From Frankia sp. AiPa1 (GTDB taxonomy: Bacteria > Actinomycetota > Actinomycetes > Frankiales > Frankiaceae), in NCBI RefSeq assembly GCF_023243075.1, contig NZ_JALKFZ020000186.1, positions 17,612-81,611 of the forward strand: DNA of 64,000 nt, in the 5' to 3' direction. How positions within the stretch are numbered: the first letter of the stretch is position 1; each line of letters starts with the position of its first letter. The notes under the pieces were generated by a model. That model worked only from the letters and a program-made list of their open reading frames with translations, had not been told where the DNA came from and searched no databases. This document shows, one piece after another, positions 51,483-59,191 of this stretch. Made by a program: the position numbers and the translations under genes.

Positions 51483-53069
51483 GTGTTCGACACCCTTTCC
51501 AGCCGCCTCGACAAGGTCTTCACGTCGCTGCGTGGTCGGGGTCGCCTGACCGATGCGGACGTCGACGCCACCGCCCGCGAGATCCGGATCGCTTTGCTCG
51601 AGGCCGATGTCGCGCTGCCCGTGGTCCGCAGTTTCGTCGCGGCCGTCAAAGAGCGCGCGCGCGGAGCGGAGGTCAGCTCCTCGCTGAATCCGGCGCAGCA
51701 GGTCATCAAGATCGTGAACGAGGAGCTCGTCGCGATCCTCGGTGGCGGGACGACGACGATCCGGTTCGCCAAGTCGCCGCCCACGGTCATCCTGCTCGCT
51801 GGTCTGCAGGGCACGGGTAAGACGACGTTGGCCGGCAAGCTCGGGCACTGGCTGAAGACCCAGGGGCACACCCCGCTGCTGGTCGCGGCCGACCTGCAGC
51901 GGCCGAACGCGGTCAACCAGCTCCAGGTCGTCGGCGGGCGGGCCGGCGTCGAGGTCTTCGCCCCCGAGCCCGGCAACGGCGTCGGCGATCCGGTCCGGGT
52001 CGCCCGCGATGCGCTCGCGCACGCTCGCCGGCAGGTGTTCGACGTGGTCGTCGTCGACACCGCCGGCCGCCTCGGCGTGGACGAGGAACTGATGCGCCAG
52101 GCCGCCGACATCCGCGACGCGGTGTCGCCGGACGAGATCCTCTTCGTGCTCGACGCCATGATCGGTCAGGACGCGGTCACGACGGCGAACGCGTTCGCCG
52201 ACGGGGTCGGGTTCACCGGTGTCGTGCTCACCAAGCTCGACGGCGACGCTCGCGGCGGTGCGGCGTTGTCCGTCGCCCAGGTGACGGGCCGTCCGATCAT
52301 GTTCGCGTCGACCGGTGAGGGGCTCGGGGACTTCGACGTCTTCCACCCGGAGCGGATGGCGTCCCGCATCCTCGGCATGGGTGACGTTCTTACCCTGATC
52401 GAGCAGGCCGAGAAGGCCTTCGAGGTCGAACAGGCCGAGGCGATGGCCGCGAAGATGGCCGCCTCCGAGTTCACCCTGGAGGACTTCCTTGAGCAGATGC
52501 TCGCGGTCCGCAAGATGGGACCGATCGGCAACCTGCTCGGCATGCTCCCCGGCATGGGGCAGGTGAAGGAGCAGCTCGCGCAGGTCGACGACCGTGATGT
52601 CGACCGGGTGGTGGCGATCATCCGCTCGATGACCCCGGCCGAGCGCCACGACCCGCGGATCCTGCAGGCCTCGCGCAAGGCCCGGGTCGCCCGCGGATCC
52701 GGGGTCACCGTGACCGAGGTCAACCAGCTGCTGGACCGCTTCGCCGAGGCCCGCAAGGTGATGCGCCAGATGGCGGGCGGCATGGGCATGCCCGGGGCGA
52801 TGGGCCGGGGCAAGGCCGCGTCCGCCCGCAAGACGGCCAAGAAGGGCAAGGGCGCGAACCGCAAGGGCAACCCGGCGGCCCGCGCCGCTCAGGCCAGGAC
52901 GCAGGGCCAGACGCAGGGCCAGAAGTCGATTGCGCAGGACCGGCTTGGCCAGGGCCCCGATCTCACCGGCGGCCTGCCCGACGGCATGCCGGATCTCGCG
53001 GCCCTCATGCGCCAGCAGGGTGGTTTCGGCGGCCCGCCGCCCCGAGGGCCACGCGGCGGCGGTCGTTGA
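51483..53069 (+). CDS. ffh: Signal recognition particle protein
   Basis: A 528-residue Ffh/SRP54 that binds SRP RNA and signal sequences. NG domain: FDTLSSRLDKVFTSLRGRGRL, GLQGTGKTTLAGKLG (residues 107-121), ADLQRPNAVNQL, DTAGRLGVD, TKLDGDARGGAAL and STGEGLGDFDVFHPERMASRILGMGD. The Met-rich M domain follows (MLAVRKMGPIGNLLGMLPGMG; MTPAERHDPRIL; SRKARVARGSGVTVTEVNQLL). The Lys/Gln-rich C-terminus has a 12-bp repeat. GTG 51483 is seven bases after GGAG. Confidence 0.97.
   Translation: MFDTLSSRLDKVFTSLRGRGRLTDADVDATAREIRIALLEADVALPVVRSFVAAVKERARGAEVSSSLNPAQQVIKIVNEELVAILGGGTTTIRFAKSPPTVILLAGLQGTGKTTLAGKLGHWLKTQGHTPLLVAADLQRPNAVNQLQVVGGRAGVEVFAPEPGNGVGDPVRVARDALAHARRQVFDVVVVDTAGRLGVDEELMRQAADIRDAVSPDEILFVLDAMIGQDAVTTANAFADGVGFTGVVLTKLDGDARGGAALSVAQVTGRPIMFASTGEGLGDFDVFHPERMASRILGMGDVLTLIEQAEKAFEVEQAEAMAAKMAASEFTLEDFLEQMLAVRKMGPIGNLLGMLPGMGQVKEQLAQVDDRDVDRVVAIIRSMTPAERHDPRILQASRKARVARGSGVTVTEVNQLLDRFAEARKVMRQMAGGMGMPGAMGRGKAASARKTAKKGKGANRKGNPAARAAQARTQGQTQGQKSIAQDRLGQGPDLTGGLPDGMPDLAALMRQQGGFGGPPPRGPRGGGR
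52899..52922. repeat. 12-bp direct repeat inside ffh
   Basis: Two exact copies of GACGCAGGGCCA encode the repeated TQGQ in the basic C-terminal tail. Confidence 0.7.
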
Positions 53070-53464
53070 GGCGGATGTGGCCGGTCTGGTGTCGCTTGTC
53101 CGGATGCCGCCTGAATCTCGTCTCAATGCCGCTCCAAGGCGGAGGTCGCCCGGGCGTGTCCGTCGTTCGTCCGGTGTGTGCGGCCCCGCGGGGAGCACCC
53201 GGCCCGGTCGGCATCTGGCAGACTGTAAGCTCTAGTGCAGGCCCTGCCTGCCAGCGTCGGTGTGGCTACCCCGGGATGACCTGAGTTCGCGTACCGCGTG
53301 GACATGCTCCACGTGGACCTGTCCATATGGACCCGTTCATATGGACAGGGGCGGCGTGAAGTCGTCCGGGTGGCCGTTCCGGCGCTGGTGCATCCCACCG
53401 CCGACTTCTCCGCGCCATCGTGGGGCCCGGCGGTCACCGATACGTCTGGAGTCGTTCGACCACC
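53070..53464. other. Leader region before rpsP
   Basis: About 395 bases between ffh and rpsP with no gene but striking palindromes at 53297-53349. Confidence 0.55.
53297..53349 (+). promoter_or_regulatory. Double hairpin upstream of the rpsP operon
   Basis: CGTGGA / TCCACG with a 5-base loop (53297-53313) is followed by a perfect 12-bp stem CCTGTCCATATG / CATATGGACAGG with an 8-base loop (53318-53349). They lie 115 bases before rpsP. They could form an operator, a terminator for ffh or an RNA leader for ribosomal-protein control. Confidence 0.55.
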
Positions 53465-53911
53465 GTGGCAACCAAGATTAAATTGCAGCGTCTCGGCAAG
53501 ATGCGCGAGCCGCACTACCGCATCGTCGTGGCCGACGCCCGCACCAAGCGGGACGGTCGAGTCATCGAGGCCATCGGGCAGTACCACCCGAAGTACGACC
53601 CGAGCATCATCAAGGTCGACGCCGACCGGGTGGGGCACTGGCTGTCGGTCGGTGCCCAGCCCACCGAGCCGGTGCTGGCGATCCTCAAGGTCACCGGTGA
53701 CTGGCAGAAGTTCAAGGGGCTTCCCGCCCCCCCGCCGATGAAGGTCGCCGAGCCCAAGCCCGACAAGCGTGAGGTCTTCCAGGCCGCCGCCCGGGCCGCC
53801 GCCGGTGCCGAGGACCGGCCGGCGACGACCCCGAAGAAGGCCAAGAAGGGCGCGTCTGCGGAGGGCGACGAGGCGCCGGCAGCGGACGCGTCGACGGCCG
53901 CGGGGCAGTAG
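53465..53911 (+). CDS. rpsP: 30S ribosomal protein S16
   Basis: A 148-residue S16: MATKIKLQRLGKMREPHYRIVVADARTKRDGR, IEAIGQYHPKYDPSIIKVD and VLAILKVTGDWQKFKG. The C-terminal 60 residues are a Lys/Ala-rich tail typical of actinobacterial S16. GTG 53465 follows GGAG at about 12 bases. It is the first gene of rpsP-khpA-rimM-trmD. Confidence 0.96.
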   Translation: MATKIKLQRLGKMREPHYRIVVADARTKRDGRVIEAIGQYHPKYDPSIIKVDADRVGHWLSVGAQPTEPVLAILKVTGDWQKFKGLPAPPPMKVAEPKPDKREVFQAAARAAAGAEDRPATTPKKAKKGASAEGDEAPAADASTAAGQ

Positions 53912-54145
53912 GTGCTGGAAGCGGCGCTCGAACACCTGGTGCGCGGCATCGTCGATCATCCCAACGATGTCCGGGTGGATCTCAACAACGGCCGGCGTGG
54001 TCGGACTCTTGAGGTTCGGGTCCATCCGGACGACCTTGGCAAGGTCATCGGCCGGCGTGGACGGACCGCCCGCGCTCTGCGTACCGTGATGGGCGGCGTC
54101 GGAGGCCGCGGACTGCGGATCGACGTCGTGGATGTGGACCGTTAG
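53912..54145 (+). CDS. khpA: KH-domain RNA-binding protein
   Basis: A 77-residue single KH domain protein. The GxxG loop is VIGRRGRTARALRTVM; it starts with GTG immediately after the rpsP stop. KhpA proteins bind RNA broadly, often with KhpB, and influence cell size and translation in other bacteria. Position between rpsP and rimM is conserved. Confidence 0.93.
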   Translation: MLEAALEHLVRGIVDHPNDVRVDLNNGRRGRTLEVRVHPDDLGKVIGRRGRTARALRTVMGGVGGRGLRIDVVDVDR

Positions 54146-54187
54146 CCGCCGTACCCGCCCGGTTGCGTCGTCAGTTGCCGGCCGCGG

Positions 54188-54745
54188 GTGATGGACGCTA
54201 CCGACGCGATCGTCGTCGGGCGGGTCGGTCGTCCGCACGGTGTGCGAGGCGAGGTCACGATCGAGGTCCGCACGGACGTGCCCGGGCGCAGGTTCGCCTC
54301 GGGCGCGGTCCTGGGCCGAGAGGGCGGGGGGGTTGCCCTCACCGTCGTCCACGCACACTGGCACTCGGGCCGTCTCCTGCTGCGCTTTGAGGGCATCGAT
54401 GACCGCCGCGCCGCCGAGACTCTGCGCGACGTCCTGCTGACCATCGATCCGGCGGATGCCGGTTCGCCGGCCGACGACGATGCGCAGGGGTCCATCCCCG
54501 GCGACCCCGCCGATGTGTGGTGGGATCGCGATCTGGTGGGCCTCGAAGCGGTGACGGTCGCTGGTGTTCCGCTCGGCCGGGTGGCCGAGGTCGTCCACTC
54601 CCCGGCGGGCGATCTGCTCGCTATCGGGCGCCCGGAGGGCGGCGAGTATCTCGTGCCGTTTGTCCGGGACATCGTCCCGACGGTGGACGCGGCGGCCGGC
54701 CGCATCGTCGTCGACCCGCCGCCGGGCCTGCTGGAACTCGACTGA
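54188..54745 (+). CDS. rimM: Ribosome maturation factor RimM
   Basis: A 185-residue 16S processing factor. N-terminal VVGRVGRPHGVRGEVTIEVRTD and the PRC-barrel part WWDRDLVGLEAVTVAGVPLGRVAEV, LLAIGRPEGGEYLVPFVRDIVPTVD. It binds S19 during 30S head assembly. GTG 54188 or ATG 54191 may start it. It is upstream of trmD in the usual order. Confidence 0.95.
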   Translation: MMDATDAIVVGRVGRPHGVRGEVTIEVRTDVPGRRFASGAVLGREGGGVALTVVHAHWHSGRLLLRFEGIDDRRAAETLRDVLLTIDPADAGSPADDDAQGSIPGDPADVWWDRDLVGLEAVTVAGVPLGRVAEVVHSPAGDLLAIGRPEGGEYLVPFVRDIVPTVDAAAGRIVVDPPPGLLELD

Positions 54746-54788
54746 TTCCCGGCCGCCGGGGCGGCCCCCGTCCTACCGGAGCCCTCCG

Positions 54789-55559
54789 TTGCGTGCCGAC
54801 GTGGTCACCATCTTTCCCGCCTACCTGGAGCCGCTGCAGCTCTCGTTGGTCGGCCGAGCCCAGCAACGGGGCACTCTCGAGGTCCACGCGCACGATCTGC
54901 GGGCCTGGACGAGCGACCTGCACCGCACCGTGGACGACGCGCCCTACGGCGGCGGCCCGGGGATGGTCATGCGGCCCGAGCCATGGGACGCGGCGCTCAC
55001 CGAGATCGCGTCCGTACTCCCCGGCCGTCGACCGCGGGTCGTGGTCCCCACTCCGGCTGGGGAGCCGTTCACGCAGGCCAAGGCGGAGGAGCTGGCTCGA
55101 GAGCCCTGGCTCGTCTTCTGCTGCGGCCGGTACGAGGGCATCGACGCCCGGGTCGTCGATGCCTGGGCCGACGACGAGATCTCCATCGGCGACTATGTTC
55201 TCGCCGGCGGCGAGGTGGCGACCCTGGTGATGCTCGAGGCGGTTGCCCGGCTGCTGCCGGGGGTCCTCGGCAACAGAGAGTCGGCCGCGCAGGACTCGTT
55301 CTCCGACGGCCTGCTCGAGGCTCCGATGTACACCCGGCCCCAGGTCTGGCGGGGCAGGGAGGTGCCCGACGTCCTGCGTTCCGGTGATCATGCGGCCGTG
55401 GCCCGCTGGCGCCGGGAACAGTCCCTGTCGCGTACCCGCCGCTGTCGTCCCGATCTCCTGGCGGCGGCCCCGCTGACCGACGTGGAGCGCGCCGCGCTCG
55501 AGCAGACGGCCGTGGACGATGGCCGGCCCGGGCGCGGGCCGCAGGTGGACGCCGGCTGA
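54789..55559 (+). CDS. trmD: tRNA (guanine(37)-N1)-methyltransferase
   Basis: A 256-residue SPOUT enzyme. Motifs: RADVVTIFPAYLEPL, DDAPYGGGPGMVMRPEP, CGRYEGIDARVVD, the trefoil knot ISIGDYVLAGGEVATLVMLEAVARLLPGVLGN and SFSDGLLEAPMYTRP. The start is TTG 54789: no ATG or GTG in frame gives the conserved N-terminus, and GGAG lies seven bases upstream. The C-terminal tail is longer than usual. Confidence 0.95.
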   Translation: MRADVVTIFPAYLEPLQLSLVGRAQQRGTLEVHAHDLRAWTSDLHRTVDDAPYGGGPGMVMRPEPWDAALTEIASVLPGRRPRVVVPTPAGEPFTQAKAEELAREPWLVFCCGRYEGIDARVVDAWADDEISIGDYVLAGGEVATLVMLEAVARLLPGVLGNRESAAQDSFSDGLLEAPMYTRPQVWRGREVPDVLRSGDHAAVARWRREQSLSRTRRCRPDLLAAAPLTDVERAALEQTAVDDGRPGRGPQVDAG

Positions 55560-55814
55560 GCTCACGGCCCACGCCTGGGCGGGGCCGGCAGGCCACACGG
55601 TCAGGTCGCTCGGCCGTGTGGCACAGTACAATGCAGTGTCCGCCGGTTCGTGGCCGGCTCGGGCGACCTTCGTCTGGTTGTTCTCCGCGACGTGTCTGCG
55701 GCGGGCAGGCCGGCCTGTGGTCCGGGCTGGACTCGGCCATCGGGTCGTTCGCCGCCGGCCCTGGGGCCGAGGGCTCGGATGATCCACTCTCACACTCATC
55801 AGGAAGCGACTGCC
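55560..55814 (+). promoter_or_regulatory. rplS promoter and 5' leader
   Basis: TACAAT at 55627-55632 is the best -10 match in the window, about 180 bases before rplS, so the mRNA would have a long leader. A small hairpin (CGGCC-CTGG-GGCCG) lies near 55760. AGGAAG precedes the ATG. Confidence 0.45.
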
Positions 55815-56171
55815 ATGCACACCCTGGACAGCCTCGACGCCGAGTCGCTGAGGACCGACGTGCCCGAGTTCTGGCCGGGCGACACCCTCAAGGTCCACGT
55901 GCGGGTCGTCGAAGGAAACCGCCAGCGCATCCAGGTGTTCCAGGGAGCCGTGCTTCGACGGCAGGGCGGTGGCGTGCGCGAGACCTTCACGGTCCGCAAG
56001 GTGAGCTTCGGTGTCGGGGTCGAGCGCACCTTCCCGGTGCACAGCCCGATCGTCTCGAAGATCGAGGTTGTGACCCGCGGAGACGTCCGGCGCGCCAAGC
56101 TCTACTACCTGCGGCAGCTTCGGGGCAAGGCCGCGAAGATCAAGGAGAAGCGGGAGCCGGTCGCGCGCTGA
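55815..56171 (+). CDS. rplS: 50S ribosomal protein L19
   Basis: A 118-residue L19: PEFWPGDTLKVHVRVVEGNRQRIQVFQGAVLRRQGGG, ETFTVRKVSFGVGVERTFPVHSPIVSKIEVV and RRAKLYYLRQLRGKAAKIKE. The length is typical. ATG 55815 follows AGGAAG. Confidence 0.97.
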   Translation: MHTLDSLDAESLRTDVPEFWPGDTLKVHVRVVEGNRQRIQVFQGAVLRRQGGGVRETFTVRKVSFGVGVERTFPVHSPIVSKIEVVTRGDVRRAKLYYLRQLRGKAAKIKEKREPVAR

Positions 56172-56184
56172 GGACCCTGGTCCT
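56171..56184 (+). terminator. Short hairpin after rplS
   Basis: AGGAC-CCTG-GTCCT directly at the rplS stop, followed by a T-rich TTGTGT. Confidence 0.5.
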
Positions 56185-56354
56185 TTGTGTCCCGCCTGGG
56201 TCCTGGTTGGCGACTTGCCGACACTTCGTGCGCGTGTTGACCACGTTTCTGGACCAAGATAGGTGTCGCGGTCCGCAACGGCGTCGCGAGGAGCGGTTAG
56301 TGGCACGTCGGCCGGTCCGATCAGCCCTGACGGCCGAACCAGCGAGGTGGCGGA

Positions 56355-57596
56355 GTGAACGCATCGAGCCCGGACGGTCACCGTCCGCACTCTGATGTTG
56401 ACGGTGAAGACGCGAGGGCTGGCCGATGGGACGACGGCGAACCGTCAGCCGTCGACCAGCCGGCAGCATCGGCCGTGCGTTCAGGTTCAGGTTCGGAGCA
56501 GGACACCTCCCGATGGGACGCCGCGGCGCGCGCTGGTGGACCGGCACGCGGCGGCGGGCCGGCTGGTGCCGACCCGGGTGACGCAACCGATCCCGGCGCG
56601 CCGGGAATCGGGCTGGAGGGAGTTCCCCCGGCCGGTACGGACGACTCCCCCCGGCGCCCTGGCCGACCGGGCTCCGGCGCTCGGGGGCGGGGCTCGTTCC
56701 TCCGTGAGCTTCCGGTCCTCGTCCTCGTGGCCTTCCTGTTGGCCCTGCTCATCAAGGCGCTGCTCGTCCAGGCCTTCTGGATTCCGTCCGAGTCGATGGA
56801 ACGGACCCTGCTGGTCAACGACCGCGTGCTCGTCAACAAGGTCGTCTACCACTTCCGCGACGTGCATCGCGGTGAGGTCGTCGTCTTCAACGGCAAGGGG
56901 ACGGGTTTCGACCACGCGGAATCGGTCGTGCCGAAGCCGACGAATGTCTTCAGCCGGGGGGTGCGCGACGCGCAGCGCCTGCTGGGCCTGGGCGCTCCCA
57001 GCGAGACGGACTTCATCAAACGCGTCATCGGGGTTGGCGGGGACACGGTTGCCTGCTGCGACGCTGAGGGGCGGGTGACGGTCAACGGCCATCCGCTGGA
57101 CGAGCCCTACGTCTACGAGAACGACTACCAGCGGTTCGGTCCGTTGCAGGTTCCCGCCGGCTACCTCTGGGTGATGGGTGACCATCGAGGGGCTTCGTCG
57201 GACGCCCGGCAGAACGGGCCCATCCCGCAGAGCAAGGTGGTCGGGCGCGCCTTTGTGCGAGTGTGGCCATTGAACAGGTTCGGCTTCCTGAGCGTTCCTG
57301 GCACGTTCAGCGGTATACGCGATGCCTCGTCGCCGGCACATGCGACGCCGCGATCGACGACGTCGAGTCCGGCGGCGTTGCCTTCCGCGCGGGATCTGTC
57401 GGATGGGGGAGCGGGAGGGCCTGATGCGGGGTCGCCCTCGGCCGACGGGCCGACCCTTGTGGCGCTGACCATCGGCGTCGCGCCTGCCTGGCGCACCCGG
57501 CGGCGTCAGGGTCGGTCGTGGGGAACACGTCGGGGCCGGGCCCGGCGGACCGGCGCCACCGGTCCGCGAAGCCGTGGGCGGTTCGGTTGTTCATGA
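56355..57596 (+). CDS. lepB: Signal peptidase I
   Basis: A 413-residue leader peptidase. A 115-residue disordered cytoplasmic N-terminus, one membrane helix (LPVLVLVAFLLALLIKALLVQAF), catalytic Ser147 (WIPSESMERTLLVNDRVLVNK) and Lys222 (DFIKRVIGVGGDTVACC), and box E GYLWVMGDHRGASSDAR. The C-terminal 80 residues after LNRFGFL are a Ser/Pro/Arg-rich extension. GTG 56355 is used. It overlaps rnhB by four bases. Confidence 0.95.
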   Translation: MNASSPDGHRPHSDVDGEDARAGRWDDGEPSAVDQPAASAVRSGSGSEQDTSRWDAAARAGGPARGGGPAGADPGDATDPGAPGIGLEGVPPAGTDDSPRRPGRPGSGARGRGSFLRELPVLVLVAFLLALLIKALLVQAFWIPSESMERTLLVNDRVLVNKVVYHFRDVHRGEVVVFNGKGTGFDHAESVVPKPTNVFSRGVRDAQRLLGLGAPSETDFIKRVIGVGGDTVACCDAEGRVTVNGHPLDEPYVYENDYQRFGPLQVPAGYLWVMGDHRGASSDARQNGPIPQSKVVGRAFVRVWPLNRFGFLSVPGTFSGIRDASSPAHATPRSTTSSPAALPSARDLSDGGAGGPDAGSPSADGPTLVALTIGVAPAWRTRRRQGRSWGTRRGRARRTGATGPRSRGRFGCS

Positions 57597-58315
57597 CACC
57601 GCGGGGTGTGGCGGTCCGACGCGATGCGGGCATGTTCGGCTACGAGCGGGCGCTGGCCCGGCGCGGGCTCGGCCCGGTCGCCGGGGTGGACGAGGCCGGG
57701 CGTGGCGCGTGCGCGGGTCCGTTGGTCGTGGCCGCGGTGGTGCTACCCGAGGGCGGTGTACGCCGGCTCGGTGGGCTGGCGGACTCGAAGCTGCTGACAG
57801 AGCAGGTACGCGAGCGGATGTTCGGCGAGGTGGTCGCGACTGCGGTCTGCTGGGCGACGGTGGTGACGCCAGCGGCGGAGATCGACCTGGTCGGCGTGCA
57901 CCAGGCCAACATCACCGGCATGCGGCGCGCGGTGGCACGTCTGGACCGCAGACCTGGCTATGTCCTCACTGACGGATTTCCGGTGTCCGGATTCGGCATG
58001 GAGTCGTTGGCTGTGGTGAAGGGGGATCAGGTGGCCGCGTGCGTCGCGGCTGCCTCGATCGTGGCGAAGGTAACGAGGGACCGGATCATGCGGGCGTTGC
58101 ACACGCGCTATGCCGAGTACGATTTCGCGCAACACAAGGGATACGTCACCGCGGCCCACACGGCGGCGCTGGCGCGGTACGGGCCGTGTGACGAGCATCG
58201 GAAGTCGTACGTGAACGTGGCTGCGCACGCGGCGTCGACGGGGGATGCCCGATCTTCGCGGCTGGAGGACAGGGTGCTTGCAACCGGCCTGCACGGCGTC
58301 ACGGAGTGCGCATGA
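57593..58315 (+). CDS. rnhB: Ribonuclease HII
   Basis: A 240-residue enzyme that removes ribonucleotides from DNA. Motifs: GVDEAGRGACAGPLVVAAVVL (catalytic Asp-Glu), ADSKLLTEQVRE, VLTDGFPV, VVKGDQVAACVAAASIVAKVTRD and KGYVTAAHTAALARYGPCDEHRKSY. ATG 57593 overlaps the lepB stop (ATGA), which decides the start. It also overlaps the next gene by four bases. Confidence 0.96.
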   Translation: MTPRGVAVRRDAGMFGYERALARRGLGPVAGVDEAGRGACAGPLVVAAVVLPEGGVRRLGGLADSKLLTEQVRERMFGEVVATAVCWATVVTPAAEIDLVGVHQANITGMRRAVARLDRRPGYVLTDGFPVSGFGMESLAVVKGDQVAACVAAASIVAKVTRDRIMRALHTRYAEYDFAQHKGYVTAAHTAALARYGPCDEHRKSYVNVAAHAASTGDARSSRLEDRVLATGLHGVTECA

Positions 58316-58608
58316 GTGCGGAAGATCTCGAGAAGTACGAGACCGAGATGGAGCTCCAGCTCTATCGCGAGTACCGCGATGTGGTGGGGCTGTTCTCGTA
58401 CGTCATCGAGACGGAACGCCGGTTCTACCTCGCGAACGAGTACCAGATAGAGATCAGGAACAGCGCGGACGGTGAGGTCTTCTTCGAACTGACGTTGCGC
58501 GACGCCTGGGTCTGGGACATGTTTCGTCCGGCGCGGTTCGTGAAGAATGTCCGGGTTGTGACCTTCAAGGACATCAACGTCGAGGAGCTCACCAAGGCGG
58601 AGCTCTGA
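58312..58608 (+). CDS. DUF2469 family protein
   Basis: A 98-residue acidic protein: MSAEDLEKYETEMELQLYREYRDVVGLFSYVIETERRFYLAN, EIRNSADGEVFFELTLRDAWVWDMFRPARFV. It matches the actinobacterial DUF2469 family, always beside rnhB; function unknown. ATG 58312 overlaps the rnhB stop. Confidence 0.93.
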   Translation: MSAEDLEKYETEMELQLYREYRDVVGLFSYVIETERRFYLANEYQIEIRNSADGEVFFELTLRDAWVWDMFRPARFVKNVRVVTFKDINVEELTKAEL

Positions 58609-58780
58609 GCCCTCCGGCTCGCGCTTGATCGCCTTCGTCTGGTTCGTCTTCGCGTACCGGCCTGTGGACGGCATCCGCCTGTCCACATGTCGATCATCGT
58701 CTCTGGTCCGAACCGCCCGGGACACGGACGCTTTGGTCCGGCCGGCGGGCATGCGTCCCCCGGCGGACGGGAGCGCGACG

Positions 58781-59191
58781 ATGCAGGCGAGAGATGAGCC
58801 GCAGGCCACAAACGGGCCTCGGGCCCAGGGCGGGCCGCTGACCAAGGACGAGCTGGGTCGGTTCGGCGAGGAGGCGGCCTGCCGCCATCTGGCGGCCGGT
58901 GGGGCCGCGATTCTCGACCGAAACTGGCGTTGCCGTGACGGTGAGCTCGACATTGTCGTGCGCGACGGCTCCGTGCTGGTGTTCTGCGAGGTCAAGACCA
59001 GATCAGGCCCCCGATACGGGAGCGGCGCCGAGTCGGTCATCGGCCGTAAGGCGGCCCGGATCCGGCGGCTGGCCGCGCGCTGGCTCGCCGAACATCCCCA
59101 TCCGTCATCCGCGGTGCGGTTCGACGTCGTCGTCGTCTCGCGCCCGTTGCGGGGCCCAGTCAGCGTCGAGCACCTGCAGGGAGCGTTCTGA
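58781..59191 (+). CDS. YraN / UPF0102 nuclease-like protein
   Basis: A 136-residue protein of the restriction-endonuclease-like fold: LGRFGEEAACRHLAAGG, RNWRCRDGELDIVVRDGSVLVFCEVKTR (PD-(D/E)xK-type residues) and GRKAARIRRLAARWL. Its role is unclear. ATG 58781 follows GGGAG. It overlaps the comM start by one base, as in the common yraN-comM-dprA operon. Confidence 0.9.
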   Translation: MQARDEPQATNGPRAQGGPLTKDELGRFGEEAACRHLAAGGAAILDRNWRCRDGELDIVVRDGSVLVFCEVKTRSGPRYGSGAESVIGRKAARIRRLAARWLAEHPHPSSAVRFDVVVVSRPLRGPVSVEHLQGAF

